Positions 25,056 through 36,541 of a DNA stretch of 64,000 nt are shown piece after piece. Under the pieces are notes generated by a model, which made no database searches, was not told the origin of the DNA, and saw nothing but the letters and a program-made list of their open reading frames with translations. Both the position numbers and the translations under genes were made by a program. Source of the DNA: Forficula auricularia (taxonomy: Eukaryota; Arthropoda; Insecta; Dermaptera; Forficulidae); contig JALMQS010000085.1 of assembly GCA_024734495.1 (NCBI GenBank), forward strand, positions 12,562,048 through 12,626,047. The letters run 5' to 3'. The stretch's first letter is position 1. The number at the start of each line of letters is the position of its first letter.

Positions 25056-25199
25056 TTGAAGGAGACAATAAAAGAGTGTGTCTTCTGCTGGAATTATAAA
25101 TTTTATTTATTTATAACGATATAAATAATCTTCGGTCGTTATAAATAAATAAAATTTATAATTCCAGCAGAAGACACACTCTTTTATTGTCTCCTTCAA
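25056..25199. repeat. Perfect palindrome, 64-bp arms
   Basis: The arms 25056-25119 and 25136-25199 are perfect reverse complements around a 16-bp spacer. The left arm starts TTGAAGGAGACAATAAAAGA. The sequence leading into it (GCCGAGAGTAGCAG, about 25030-25043) recurs next to a single-arm copy at 35271-35335. Confidence 0.85.
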
Positions 25200-25499
25200 T
25201 TTCCATCTTCTTTTAAATTTCATTTTAATGTTGTTTGTCATAAATAAATTGTAAGAAAAAGTTGTATGTTGTGCACCTCAGTTTAATAATATTGCTAATG
25301 TGTATATTGCGGTAGAAAACTCTCATTTCTTCTTTCCTTCTAAAAAAGATTCATAAAATAGCTATAAAAAAATGAACAAATAATATCCAAGAAATAGAGA
25401 GTTTTTAAATTTAAGCCAGAATGAAACGAAATAGCAATAAATCACAAATATAATTAAAAAAAGAGTAATACTTAATTAGAACATTGGTTTAATTTACTA

Positions 25500-25750
25500 A
25501 TAGAACTTTCAAATAAAAAATATTTAATTTTTCATGAAAAAATTCGAATTCGATGTTTCTTTCAGCCTTCCACCTACCTTAAATTCTAAAAATTGAGTAT
25601 ATATATATATGTATAATTAATTATTAATTTTTTCTAATAAAATTTCCTCGATAGGTTTGCAATCTAAATCCTGCTGAGCTTGCTTAATGTGATAAGAAAA
25701 TTTCCAAATCAAAATGATTTAATTTTTTATAAAAAATTCGAAATCGATTT
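25500..25750 (+). repeat. Dispersed repeat with antisense partner at 63420-63610
   Basis: Shared stretches include AATTTCCAAATCAAAATGAT and TAATAAAATTTCCTCGATAG-like sequence, in the same order but reversed orientation near the right end of the window. No ORF is seen. Confidence 0.65.
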
Positions 25751-28350
25751 TCTCAATCCAGCTTATTTTTTTAACATATTTATTTTAATGTAAAAATTAC
25801 ACTTTTCATATTTCTGATAGTATTATCCGTATAAACTGATTAAATAAACAAATTTCGAATCTAAATGGTCTTTGATTTCCCCCTCTTTCCAAATGAGGGG
25901 GTAATATCGACTAAACATAACCAAATATATTTTGGGGCGATAGCTAAAAATTTTTCTCGACCCAAGACCAGCAGAATATCTTCAGATACGTCAGGTATAT
26001 CAGCTAACCGTCAAAATTTTAATGGAAGAATCTCAAGACAGATTCCAAAATGGTCCCAATCTGACTGCTATTTAGACTTTAAGGATATGTTTAACTGAAT
26101 CAGTTAAATAATTTTAATTATTAAATAAATTCGATATTCTGAAATATCTTCGTACTGCGTGGTGACCAAATTCAACGTTAGAGATATGAACCTAGAATTA
26201 TCAGACTCAGATAACTTTAAAACATGAAATTCTTACAAAAACTCAAGTTCTAAATTTTTGTCTGGATCCAAAGCTTAACCCTTTTTCGCCTATTTATATA
26301 TGAATTTAGAAATGATGTAAAGAACATAAATTTCCTTTCCGTTTCAGCCACAAATCGTTGACCTTAACTGATCGTTAAGCTTAATGTTCCTTGTTTTATA
26401 TGTTCATATGCAAATGAACGTTAATAAAAAATATAATAAATTAAACATCTTTTTTATTAAAATAGAGTGTAATTTATTTGAAATTTGAAATAAAAAAAAC
26501 ATAATGTTTCGGAAAAGCATAAATAATTTATTTGATAAAATTATTTATTTTCTAATTATTTTACTTAGATTAGACAAAAACGAAAAAATTAATTAAGCCT
26601 TGACACAAAGAGACCATCTAATTCGAAAATAACGGATGGTTACTAAATTACTTGCCAAAGCAATACAACTACATATAAATCGACGAAACCGGAAGAATAT
26701 CTCAAAAACAAAATGGGAGTACCGTTTTTAAGGCTTTGACTTTATCTTCAATCTTAAGAAATAAATTATATTTGTTGCTTTCCAGCATTTATGTTGCAAT
26801 TGAACATTCTTTCGGAAAAAGTCTTCTTGGTTGTTTTTTAAAGATTTGTATTTTTTAATATTTGTTTAAAAATCAATAAATAATTTTTTCTTTGTATCTA
26901 TAATTATAGTTTATTTGCATCTAGCAGTGATTACCCCGTTTTGATTATTTCTTATAAAACTCTTTACAAATTTTGGTTGGCATGAAATAAAAATTTTCAT
27001 CAAAGATTTGGCAATTTTGGCACGCACACTTAAGTAGCCCATATATAGCACATCTTTAACATTTGTTTGTTTGATTGTTTTAGTTTTGTCTATTTATTTA
27101 TTATTTAACCGTTTCAAGTTAAAGTAAACATTTTCTGAATCTTTTATACTTAATGAAAATTTAAATTGTCTCGTATAAAGTATCGCTCAGAAATGTCTAG
27201 TAAATGTTTAGATAGCGAGAAAAAGAAGAAAAAAATATTTTTCTTTCTTTGGATTTTTATTACATAGGCCAATGAAGAAGAAGATGGTGACAAATATTTT
27301 CACTAAACAAAGAATTGGAAACTTGTTTTGATGGAAGTTCACCCTCCCTCGTAATTTTCTTCTTAGTCTTCAAACCCCCTGCCTTAAGACGACATCGACG
27401 TCGTCCAATTCAGCCCTCTAACTCCCACCGAACAAAAGAAATCAAAAGGAAATAGATCCATTTGGATGGGGCTGAAGACATGACTCACTCATAAGAAAGT
27501 AAATGTTCGGATAGATAGAAAGAAAAACGATGATAAAGCATCGAAGAAAAAAAACAAATTGAAAATTTCTGTTGGAAATATATTCTTTCGAAAAGAAATC
27601 GAGATTCATGAGTAGCAATTGCTTTAGGATAGATAACTTTTTATTTATTTATTTTTAAAGCTAAATATGTATCCAAAAATCATGACAGCTCTTCGAGCTA
27701 TATAGAATTAATAATTACATTTAATGGAATAGCGAATTCAGCCCTCCTGACATCTGTTGGTGGAAATTTATCGGGGAAACAATTTCTATTGTCCCATAAG
27801 AACAATACATTTACTTCCCAGCTAACTAGCGCCTCTGATTTTCGCTAATACTTCAATAACAAGACAATAGCGCGTTTATGTGAAGCCCATCGTTGAGAGT
27901 CAACAAAAACTGGCCACATCTGATGGGATATAATTACTTCCAACTGCTATATGTTTGCCGATAATATCATATTTTTGCTTGATATAATATATTCTATAAA
28001 TATAATAATAAGCTAAATAAGCGAGGTTAGTCTAAGAATCTGATCGATAAAAATAACTACAAAGAGCGCTGATACAATCATTTCTCTTTCTTTAGAGCTA
28101 AGAAGCCATGCCAAATACTAGTTCACACCTGTTTCAGACTATTAGAGATTAATTTCTTAATTTCTATTATTCTAGGAATGGCCTTTTGCACTCGGACCAA
28201 AACGATACTCGTTTTAGAGAGAGAGAATATTCAAATTGGACTTGATTAAAATTCAGACAAAAATGTACAAAAGAAATAAATTACCTACTTATACTTTTTC
28301 GACTATTTATTTGTATTTTTAATAGAGAAACACACTAAATTTAGATCAGA
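25751..28350. other. AT-rich noncoding DNA
   Basis: No gene is seen. An octamer-like ATATGCAAAT lies near 26405. A GC-richer part at about 27330-27480 (GACGACATCGACGTCGTC palindrome) may be conserved noncoding DNA. Confidence 0.35.
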
Positions 28351-28409
28351 ATTAACTTTGCCGAGGAAGCACTTAATAATTTTTTTCCAAAAAACCGTAC
28401 AAAATGACA

Positions 28410-28470
28410 AATTGACCGGGACACCTGAACCATACCTTCAAATCGGGACAGTCCCGGTCAAACCGAGACT
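28410..28470. repeat. GACCGGGAC / GTCCCGGTC inverted repeat
   Basis: GACCGGGAC and GTCCCGGTC face each other across about 30 bp, followed by another AAACCGAGAC half. This pattern is common at ends of small DNA transposons. The open frame overlapping it (28358-28621) is not credible. Confidence 0.35.
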
Positions 28471-28716
28471 TATGGAAAGCCTAGTTAAAAGACATAATAA
28501 ACATATATTTTTTTATAGAACCTCTTTTGTTACAGAAAAATATTTTCCTGTTCGTAGAAATTTATTTACTTTTCATAATTTAACGATAAAAATTCAAATT
28601 TTATATTTAGAAAAAAACTAAGTAAGTTGGTTTAGTCTTAAATAATTATAATAATTAATAATAGTTCATACCTATATATTATATATTGATGAAAAAAACA
28701 TTATTTTTATTTAGAG

Positions 28717-28882
28717 AAAGTGGTGTAGGTTTTAGGTGAAACATAATATTAATTAATAAAACAGTTTTAACCTGTAAACTCCTGATGATGGACTAATAAT
28801 CCGAAATATATTGAGTTTGTATAAACCTCTTTGAGTTTTATTTCATTCACTGTGAAACTACACACTCTTTACTTTATTAATT
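28717..28882 (+). mobile_element. Solo PLE terminal element with hammerhead
   Basis: The element starts GAAAGTGGTGTAGGTTTTAG, carries a hammerhead at 28776-28818, and continues with the same about 60-bp tail as the PLE at 5750-5815 (CTGTGAAACTACACAC). Similar sequences AAAAAACATT..ATTTAGAG lie on both sides (28693-28716 and 28883-28905) and may be an aged target duplication. There is no coding sequence. It is either a heavily truncated PLE or a short non-autonomous derivative. Confidence 0.75.
28776..28818 (+). ncRNA. Hammerhead ribozyme
   Basis: Identical in every core part to the motif at 5708-5750: AAACTC/GAGTTT stem I, CTGATGA, GGA/TCC stem II, GAAA, ATATAT stem III, and U at the cleavage site. 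Confidence 0.82.
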
Positions 28883-28905
28883 AAAAAACATTCTCTAATT
28901 TAGAG

Positions 28906-31900
28906 CATTTATTCACCAAAGGACATGAAAATAAAATATTGGTCGGACAGTGTTCCCAATTTAAATTGTTTAAATTTAAGTCGTTTAGATTTGAAAAGAC
29001 AGAGACTCTCTTTTTGAGCAATGATAAATAAATGGTAGCAACACCTTTAATTTCTTTTAATCTCGTGAAATGTTAACGTAAACTAGAATCTCTTCCAAGA
29101 AAAAATAATATTAGCAAAATACAACTATGTTATATTTACCAAAATTTCCGACTGAAACAACTAGGAAGATTATACTTTTTAAATGAGATAAACTTATCAG
29201 AATGCACGAAGTTTCGACACCTATATATTTGGTAACCAAACCAACAGTTTTAGGTTTGTAAATTTTAGGTTGAAGATACTCGAAGAAAGTGTGTACGTCA
29301 TTTTTTTGTTTAATGAAATTGAATGCAATGCACCAGGAAGATGGAGCCCCTATGGATCTCGAAAGACCCTTGCTTTACCGAAGAGAAGGGAAAATTGATC
29401 AATCGAAAGGGTGGAGGTTTTTATGGTCATTCGGTAAAATGGATTGGCGAACTTGTATCTAATCCTACAGTTAAGAAGGGCTGGTATTTCGAATTACAAA
29501 TGAGGATTTAGGAGGGTTTAATGACCTTACCTCGACATGACAAACTTCATGGAAGTATCTACGATTAAAGAAAAGGATGAATGCAATTATATAATAAAAA
29601 GCGATTCTAAAACTTTTTTGAAATGTGTAGCCTTTGGAAGTCCATTTGTACTCCTCATTATCAGAAAAATGTTTGTAATTTATATAGATATGGATATTTC
29701 AGAAGTTTAGGCTTGTTAATAGCTGTGAATATATTGTAGTGGGATAAATACTAAACAGGTAGAAAACACTCTCCAAAACATTTTAAAATATTCAACGCTA
29801 TTCTTGTTCATGTTTTAAATTAGTTAAATCAAGCTAGTAGTTTGATTCTTTGTTTCTGAATTGAACTTAGGCCAGAAATATTTCGATTTACTGAAAGCTC
29901 TAATTCAATTTCGGGGAATATTGTATTATTTTTAATTAAAGAACGTGTAATTTATCAGAATAACAGATTTCAAAAAATTGATATTATGCTTAAGATGGAC
30001 ACTTGAAGGTTTAAATTTAAAAAAGGCATCCAAACTGGACAATGTGTCTATGGTAAAACGATCAAAAAATCAATAAAAATTTACAAGGCCAAAAAGAAGG
30101 AAAGAATCATACTTTTAAATCTTCTGACTTTATGTGCCTATAGAAATCTCCTTAAAAATTCAAAAATGATGATAATATAGGTACCTATATTTATGGAAAA
30201 TGGAAAATAATTTAAAAGATGAAAAAATATAATTTTAATAATATGTGAATTTTATAGGAGGTGTTTTAAATTTAAAAAGGAATCCAAATTGAAGAGGTTT
30301 GAGTCATTCATAGATACAAAAATATAATAGTACCTATATCTGTGCTAGGTAAGCCATTGTAATGAAATTGCTTCTTTATCTTTTGCCTGTAATCAAATAC
30401 TAATGATTATATTCAAATCAAAAGATTAAATGACTATCAAGAGATATTACCGAACTATGATTGGAAATGGAATTCTTTGTGAATATAGTTAGGGGGCTTG
30501 CATATTAATTGTGTATGAAACGTACCCAATATGTGATCTGGCCATCTCATGATTTTACCATACACTTCTTGGCCCCGGCTATTTTAGAGAACTGATTTTT
30601 GCAATAAGACCTAAGGCCTTAAAGCCTGAATGAGTAAATATCTAAACATAATGGAGTAAAAACATTAAATCAAAATGTAGGGAAATATATAGAAGTCGAA
30701 AAAATGACTCCTGAGGGGCTTCTAAAGATTCCAGAGATATACAAGCCATTGAAAAGACAAGACGGAAATATTCGATCATTGGGCTTAATTCTTGAATGAT
30801 GATTATTTTTAAACTTTGAATTTTATCTACTTTTTAAGAATATCGATGGCTCAGAGCCAGTGGAACGTATATCTGTAAAATACGATTTTTGGTTTTCCAC
30901 ATTATCTATAAATTGTTATGCTCTCTTGAGTCACAAAACGATGTACTTAACTTTACTTTTTGCAATAAGAGAGTTTTTGAATTTACGTTTCATAAAAAGT
31001 TTTTTATACAAAAACAGTAACATGCAAACTTTGTTTCTGCTCTCCTGCAGAGTAGCCAATACGGAGTTGTTCCTCTGGCTCTGGGCGATCGATATTTACA
31101 ATAAAACAAGACAAAAAAATTAAAAATTTGATTTATACATTAGGCGTTTTTAATTCACACATTCCACAATATATATGTAGAACATCAGTACACGGTGGAA
31201 TTGGTACTAAGGAGAACTATCTTATTATCCCTATGTCTTCTTGAGAGTTTCCCCTGCCCCTACCATTCCGAAATCCGACAATCAATTGATCAAAACCCAA
31301 GACCACATTTAGAATCCCTGAATCAGAAATATAAATTCTAACATGGCTGCATATTCTACTCAATTTCAACTTTAAGTAGCAATAATCACATTCGAATTGA
31401 AAATCGCATTGAATCAAAATAAAATAATTTCAAAGTTGATTAATCCCAATTCTTATTGATTATTCAAATTTCGAAAGTGACTAAGACCATTTTAAAATGA
31501 ATAATTCCCAATTTAAAGTTGATTAATCCCAATTTGATATTGAAAAAATAAAACATTGATGTCATCATAAAAACTAAGTTTTTACTTAAATGTTTTATAA
31601 AATATGAATAATTTTATAATTGAGAGTATTAAAATTCAAGTTTTATAAGAAAAAAGTAGGTACCTACTAAAAAAAATGTCTCTTTCTTTCTTTTTGATCA
31701 AAGTCCCTAAATTTAAGATTTCACAATTATTGGTGAATCAGAAAATTGGAAACACACACACTCAGAGAGAGAAAGATATTTTCTAAAAATGGACTAGGAG
31801 AAGTTAAAAATGTAAAGTTCTGTAAAAATATCAGTTTCGAATTTTTTCATGAAAAATAGATTATTTTAGGAAGGTAATCAATTTAGGAACTTTTATTTTT

Positions 31901-32005
31901 GATTGTTGTTTAATGAAAGTAGAAAGAAAATAAGCTGATGTGGCCATCCACTTGACTTTACCATACAACATGGCCCCTAAAATTATTTAGAATCATGTAG
32001 GGGGG
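28906..32005. other. AT-rich noncoding DNA with a LINE 3' scrap
   Basis: At about 29310-29430 an antisense LINE 3' end is clear (AATTGAATGCAATGCACCAG, then GGATCTCGAAAGACCCTTGC). It matches the 3' terminus of the LINE at 43885-43985. The rest shows no gene. Confidence 0.45.
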
Positions 32006-32009
32006 ATTA

Positions 32010-32520
32010 GTTTTTGCATTTTTATACTTCTGGTGTCCCACTGACTTTGGTATACAAAATTTGGTTGAGTTTGGAAAATGGCCAAGATTTTCAATTTTTG
32101 ACCCTCCATCCCCTACCCCCCCNNNNNNNNNNNNNNNNNNNNNNNNNNNNNNNNNNNNNNNNNNNNNNNNNNNNNNNNNNNNNNNNNNNNNNNNNNNNNN
32201 NNNNNNNNNNNNNNNNNNNNNNCCCCCCCCCCCCCCCCCTCCCCATTTTGGGAGGTTGGTTTTTGTATTTTTATACTTCATGGGGTCCACTGATTATGTA
32301 TACAAAATTTGGTTGAGTTTGGTATATGGCCAAGATTTTCATTTTTTGACCCTACACCCCCCCCTTTTAGGCGGTTAATTTTTGCATTTTTAGACTTCTG
32401 GGGCCCTACTGATTGTGTATACAAAATTTGGTTGAGTTTACTCAAACGACCTAGATTTTTCATTTTTAACCCCCCCTCAACCCTCCTTAATTTTGGGTCG
32501 ATATGCACCAAAATCTAATC
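32010..32520. repeat. Tandem array of about 110-bp units around a gap
   Basis: Units contain GTATACAAAATTTGGTTGAG, GGCCAAGATTTTCA and a poly(C) block followed by TTTTTGCATTTTTA. Parts of four units are visible (about 32030, 32290, 32390 and 32420 on). Open frames through them are artefacts of the repeat and the gap. Confidence 0.75.
32123..32222. other. Assembly gap (100 N)
   Basis: Exactly 100 N between C-runs. The round number suggests a gap of unknown size inside the tandem array. Confidence 0.95.
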
Positions 32521-33732
32521 AGCTTTTAATCTCAATGGACCAAAACTACGTGAGAAATTTGGTTTCGATATTCCCACTAGTTTTTGAGCTAGCTCGTCCA
32601 CAAAAATTTCGTAACGCACGGACTAACTAACTAACTAACTAACAGAGCAACAGACATTTTGACAAAACAATTATTATCTCGAAAAATATAATTTTTTCGA
32701 TGTTCACTTATAAGAGCTTTTTGTAGAGCGAAATGCCATGGTTTCGCTCAATTTTTTAATCAAAATAGTTTCAGCTGTTTTTGAGATATTTCGAAAAAAA
32801 GAAGGAAAAAAACCACTTTTTTCATGCACAATTACAATACTTGACCATGCCCTGTATGGTAAAGTAAAAAAGCTATATTATAAGAGAGTAAAGCAAGTGC
32901 TATGATGTGTTCAACAGTTAATTAAATTCCTTTTTAACTTTCATCTAATTCTGTTGATTCTCTCCTTCATTTTCCCATTGGTATCGCATGACTGCAGACA
33001 ATTTGTTGACTAAATTTAAATTCCATAAATAATCACATGAATTAGAAATGGAAGAAGCATGCCTAATCTTAATCAAACGGTCATAATAATTTTACGGCTC
33101 TTTTCTTATCAATTATTCCACTCACTTGAGATCTGGAGGATATTAAAAATATTCCCTTTTGCTTTACATCGTCTGGTTTCTCTCCCTTTGCAATTCGATA
33201 TCCGTGTGTCTGCCTATCGTGGGGTCGTGGGGGAATCTCTCAAAAGGGTGGTAGCGCTAACGAGGGGTTGGCTCAGCTTGTCCCGAAATTAGGGAAGAAA
33301 CTGCTCTCTCAGTCTGTCAAGTGCTGTTTTTAAAGGAAAATGATGTTTGTTATTGGAGAAACCGACTCTCTTCTACAAATTGAAGCGAATGTTTACTTTT
33401 GAATGGCAGATGAAAGTAAGGGTGGCTTCTGGCTCGAGAGCAATAGACAGAGAAATAACACCCCTTTCGCAGTGGTTACCCGTGGAAATAAAAAATAATC
33501 AATAAAATGGCTCATGAATGAAGTAAAGAAATAAATCAAGAAACTAGAATCGGCCTTCAGTCGTCTTAGAAAGGGTCATCAGAAACTCTTCAATCGTTCC
33601 GAAATGAGAGGAAAACCCAAAATTTCAGAAGAAAATTCTCCAAAGATTTTTTATTTAACTTTCTGCAATTTCGAACTAATGATTGAAGTGATAAACTTTC
33701 ATACTTTTGCATTGTTTATTTATAACATATAG
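32521..33732. other. Noncoding DNA
   Basis: A (CTAA)n run lies at about 32624-32641. CTTGACCATGCCCTGTATGG near 32839 links to 13280. A complex stretch at about 33100-33500 could be conserved noncoding DNA. No gene is seen. Confidence 0.35.
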
Positions 33733-33823
33733 AGCGGGTGGCGTATAATTATTTTATTGTATATACTAAAAAAAAATGTGAAATGTGAGTCAGGATTAAT
33801 CCTGGCTCTCTTAGCCACCCGCT
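33733..33823. mobile_element. Tiny foldback (about 91 bp)
   Basis: AGCGGGTGGC at the left end and GCCACCCGCT at the right end are perfect inverted repeats. An inner palindrome, CCAGGATTAATCCTGG-like, sits near 33791-33805. Target duplication is not clear. Confidence 0.5.
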
Positions 33824-34234
33824 TTTAATCTGTATTTATTTGTTCTCAAAGTGTGAAGTTTGTAAATAAATTCATGTATAACGTTATATCGTTTTATCTT
33901 TGTAAGAGGCGGCCTAATAAACAAAATATAAATTTCAGAGATTCATAATAAATATATATTTATTTGATATTTTTAAGTAAGGGGAGGAAAGTTGAATTTT
34001 ACATCTTCTTTAAATTAAAATGCTAGTTTATTGGGAAAAGCAGAGTTATTAATTTATAAGGAAAAATCAAAGAGTGTGATTTTTAAATAGTTAAAGATTA
34101 TCGTTTTGAATAACTTCCATTCTTTTTAGTGGGAGATAAATTTAAAAACCTAATTTATCGATCGGAGAATTTACCACTGCTCGAAGCTCCTAAAAACTTA
34201 GTAAATTGGATATTAGATTGTATCTAACTTTCTG

Positions 34235-34375
34235 AGATTTGGCTCGTGATTCCGGCTTCTTTCCTTCTGCTCTGTTCTTTTCACAATGGAGGCGCCAGCC
34301 CATACAAGCCTTTAGGGGATGGATCTTCTGGTGTATCTCATTCTCACATCAATATCATTAAAAAAAAATTCATCT
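34235..34375 (+). mobile_element. LINE 3' UTR fragment
   Basis: TTTTCACAATGGAGGCGCCA, GCCTTTAGGGGATGGA and GGTGTATCTCATTCTCA, followed by an A-run, match the 3' tails at 11270-11435 and 21200-21295. The coding part is absent. Confidence 0.6.
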
Positions 34376-34475
34376 TCAATTTAGGTAAGAAAAAATCAAT
34401 GAGTGTAATTTTTAAATGGTTGAAGACTATAGTTTTGAATAACTTCCATTCATCTTCATTATCATCTGTCTAAAA

Positions 34476-34796
34476 CAGTGATTCTCAACCATTGTGCAGC
34501 GGAACTTTAGTGTGCCGCGAGATTCTTGAAGTTTGCCGCCACTACAAAGCAGTGGTCCCTCCCGAATTGAAAATTATTTATTTGTTTTACATTTCTTTAT
34601 CAATTGACACTATAATTAATCCAAATATTTATTAGATCATTTGAACTGAAGAGATAGTAACATTTTACATGATGCAGAATGTCCTATGATAATTTTATAG
34701 GTACATCAATCTCAATTTTATTAATTTTTTTTATTGTTAGTGTACCGTCAAATTTTTAAAAGTGTGCCTTGACGAAAAAAAGGTTGAGAATCACTG
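34476..34796. mobile_element. hAT-superfamily MITE with 8-bp target duplication
   Basis: The terminal inverted repeats CAGTGATTCTCAACC and GGTTGAGAATCACTG are perfect. The 8-bp flanks GTCTAAAA (34468-34475) and GTATAAAA (34797-34804) differ at one base, fitting hAT target duplications. The TIR resembles the CAGTGGTTCTCAACC ends of Charlie/SPIN-type hAT elements. No ORF is present, so it would need a transposase in trans. Confidence 0.85.
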
Positions 34797-35104
34797 GTAT
34801 AAAATCTAGACACAACAATCCGTTTCTATTTGACTCCATCCCATCTTCATTCTAATATAAATATTTATAATTTTTTAAATCGAGGGAGTGTTTTAATTTT
34901 TAAGGAAGATGGTATTTTGCTAAAAATCTATCATCTTAGTGGCTATATTTTCGCCAAATTGAAACCAAGAAATTTAAGAAAAAAATCAAAGATTTTATTA
35001 GGTATGTTTATTCATATCAGTCGTATCGGTCCCCACACAAGTCGAACCAGTGGCAAACCTGCTTTCCGGGTAGTTGGATTAACCATAGAGACGATTTCCT
35101 ACTT

Positions 35105-35245
35105 TTTTTTTTTTTTTTTTAATGAAATTGATGTTAGAAGGAGTTATACCAAAAACCTGCATCCTCTAAAGGCCTGGGTTGGCCGATCCATCGAGAAAAG
35201 AAGAAGAAGATGGGATATTATGGGCTGGGTAGGAGTCGAAACTAT
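35105..35245 (-). mobile_element. LINE 3' UTR fragment (antisense)
   Basis: Poly(T) at 35104-35120 is the poly(A) tail of a minus-strand insertion. It is followed by AGGAGTTATACCAAAAACCT, CTAAAGGCCTGGGTTGGC and GGGCTGGGTAGGAGTCGAA, which are the complement of the 3' UTR type seen at 11270 and 21200. Confidence 0.65.
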
Positions 35246-35256
35246 TAACATTAAAT

Positions 35257-35370
35257 TGAAAGTTTCTTTTTGCCGAGAGTAGCAGAATTTTTATAAATTA
35301 AAGGAGACAATAAAAGAGTGTGTCTTCTGGTGGAAAAATATTTTTTTTTGTTGTCTCCTTTAATCCAACT
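35257..35370. repeat. Single-arm relative of the 25-kb palindrome
   Basis: TTGCCGAGAGTAGCAGAATT and GGAGACAATAAAAGAGTGTG match 25028-25085. A short inverted GTTGTCTCCTTTAAT follows at about 35360, so this is a collapsed version of the palindrome. Confidence 0.65.
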
Positions 35371-36387
35371 TACATATAGATGTGTGCTATGGAAGAAAAT
35401 TTTACTGAAGTTACAAAAAGCTCAAATGTAAAATTCTTCTACCGGCTCAATGAAATTTTCAGTGAACGGCCGTATTGAATTTGATTGTGAAAATCGAGTG
35501 CATTTTTAAATTTTTAAGAAATATGGTATTTTACTAAAAATTTAACGTCACTAGTGGCTATACTTTCACGAAATTGTTATCAAGAAACCTGATCTTTGAT
35601 TTTTTTATGGATCTAAAATGCTGCTACTTTCGGCAAAACAAAATGTTTTGAATTAAATTATACTATTAAATATAAAAAAAATATTAATGCTAAGCACAAG
35701 ACACAATCTTTGATTTTTTGTTTATGAATAGATAAGCATCAAAACAATCAATCATAACCATCCCAACCATAAAAAAATTCATATTGAAACTTTTCTTTTC
35801 ACTATGGAAGAAGAGTTTTCGAAATTGAAAAGAAACAGAATTTCGTTTATTTCTTTTTTTTTATCCTAACTTTATTTTATCAACTTGCGTCAAGTTCAAT
35901 TGGAAAAGAGGAGCAGGACAGACAAAGATGCGATGTTGATTCTGATAAATCAAAACAAGAACAAGCCCTTCCTCCTATCTCATATCGTATGATTTAATGT
36001 TAACGATAAAATGTCCTCTCCACATTTTCACAATCCCACTTCTTCTTCTCACCACTGATAAGACAACATTCTTTCAATAAATATTGATTATTATTTTTTA
36101 TTTTTTATCAATGTATAATTTTCATCCGTTTATAATTTCTATTTCTGTTAATTTTTTTCCAGATCAATTTATTTAACTTGGCTTCTCTGTCTCACTTAGT
36201 AGAATCTTGTAATCGAATTTTAATTTTAGCCTATTTCCACTGAGACACAATTCTCGAAATTTTGAACTCATACATAGATATTTTAAAGAATAATATTTTT
36301 ATGCAATATTACTCAAATATGCAAAAATATGCAGTATAAATTTAACCCATAGTATCATAGATGCATGATTCGGATAGATAATTGATC
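35371..36387. other. AT-rich noncoding DNA
   Basis: A CTGCTACTTTCGGCAAAAC fragment lies at about 35620. No gene is seen. Confidence 0.4.
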
Positions 36388-36391
36388 CCCT

Positions 36392-36525
36392 TGATGCGTA
36401 CAACGCTTACTTGATGTATTTTTAATCGTTCTATTGTTTGTATTTACATTTATATGTTTGTTGATGTTATTGAAAATAAATGTTTTTGAATAAGATTACG
36501 AGTATTAATTAATATAATCGTAATA
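36392..36525 (+). repeat. 5' LTR (134 bp)
   Basis: It starts TGATGCGTACAACGCTTACT and ends ATAATCGTAATA. It matches the 3' LTR at every position apart from the nested MITE there. AATAAA at about 36476-36481 could serve as polyadenylation signal. Confidence 0.9.
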
Positions 36526-36526
36526 T

Positions 36527-36539
36527 TGGCGCCCGAACA
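36527..36539 (+). promoter_or_regulatory. Primer-binding site, tRNA-Lys type
   Basis: TGGCGCCCGAACA, one base after the LTR, is complementary to the 3' end of tRNA-Lys(3), the primer also used by several retroviruses. The match stops after 13 bases. Confidence 0.85.
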
Positions 36540-36541
36540 AT

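Noticed and set aside
32014..32378. Several open frames of about 100 codons across the N gap
   Set aside because: They exist only because N and repeat units contain no stops; they occur in several frames on both strands.
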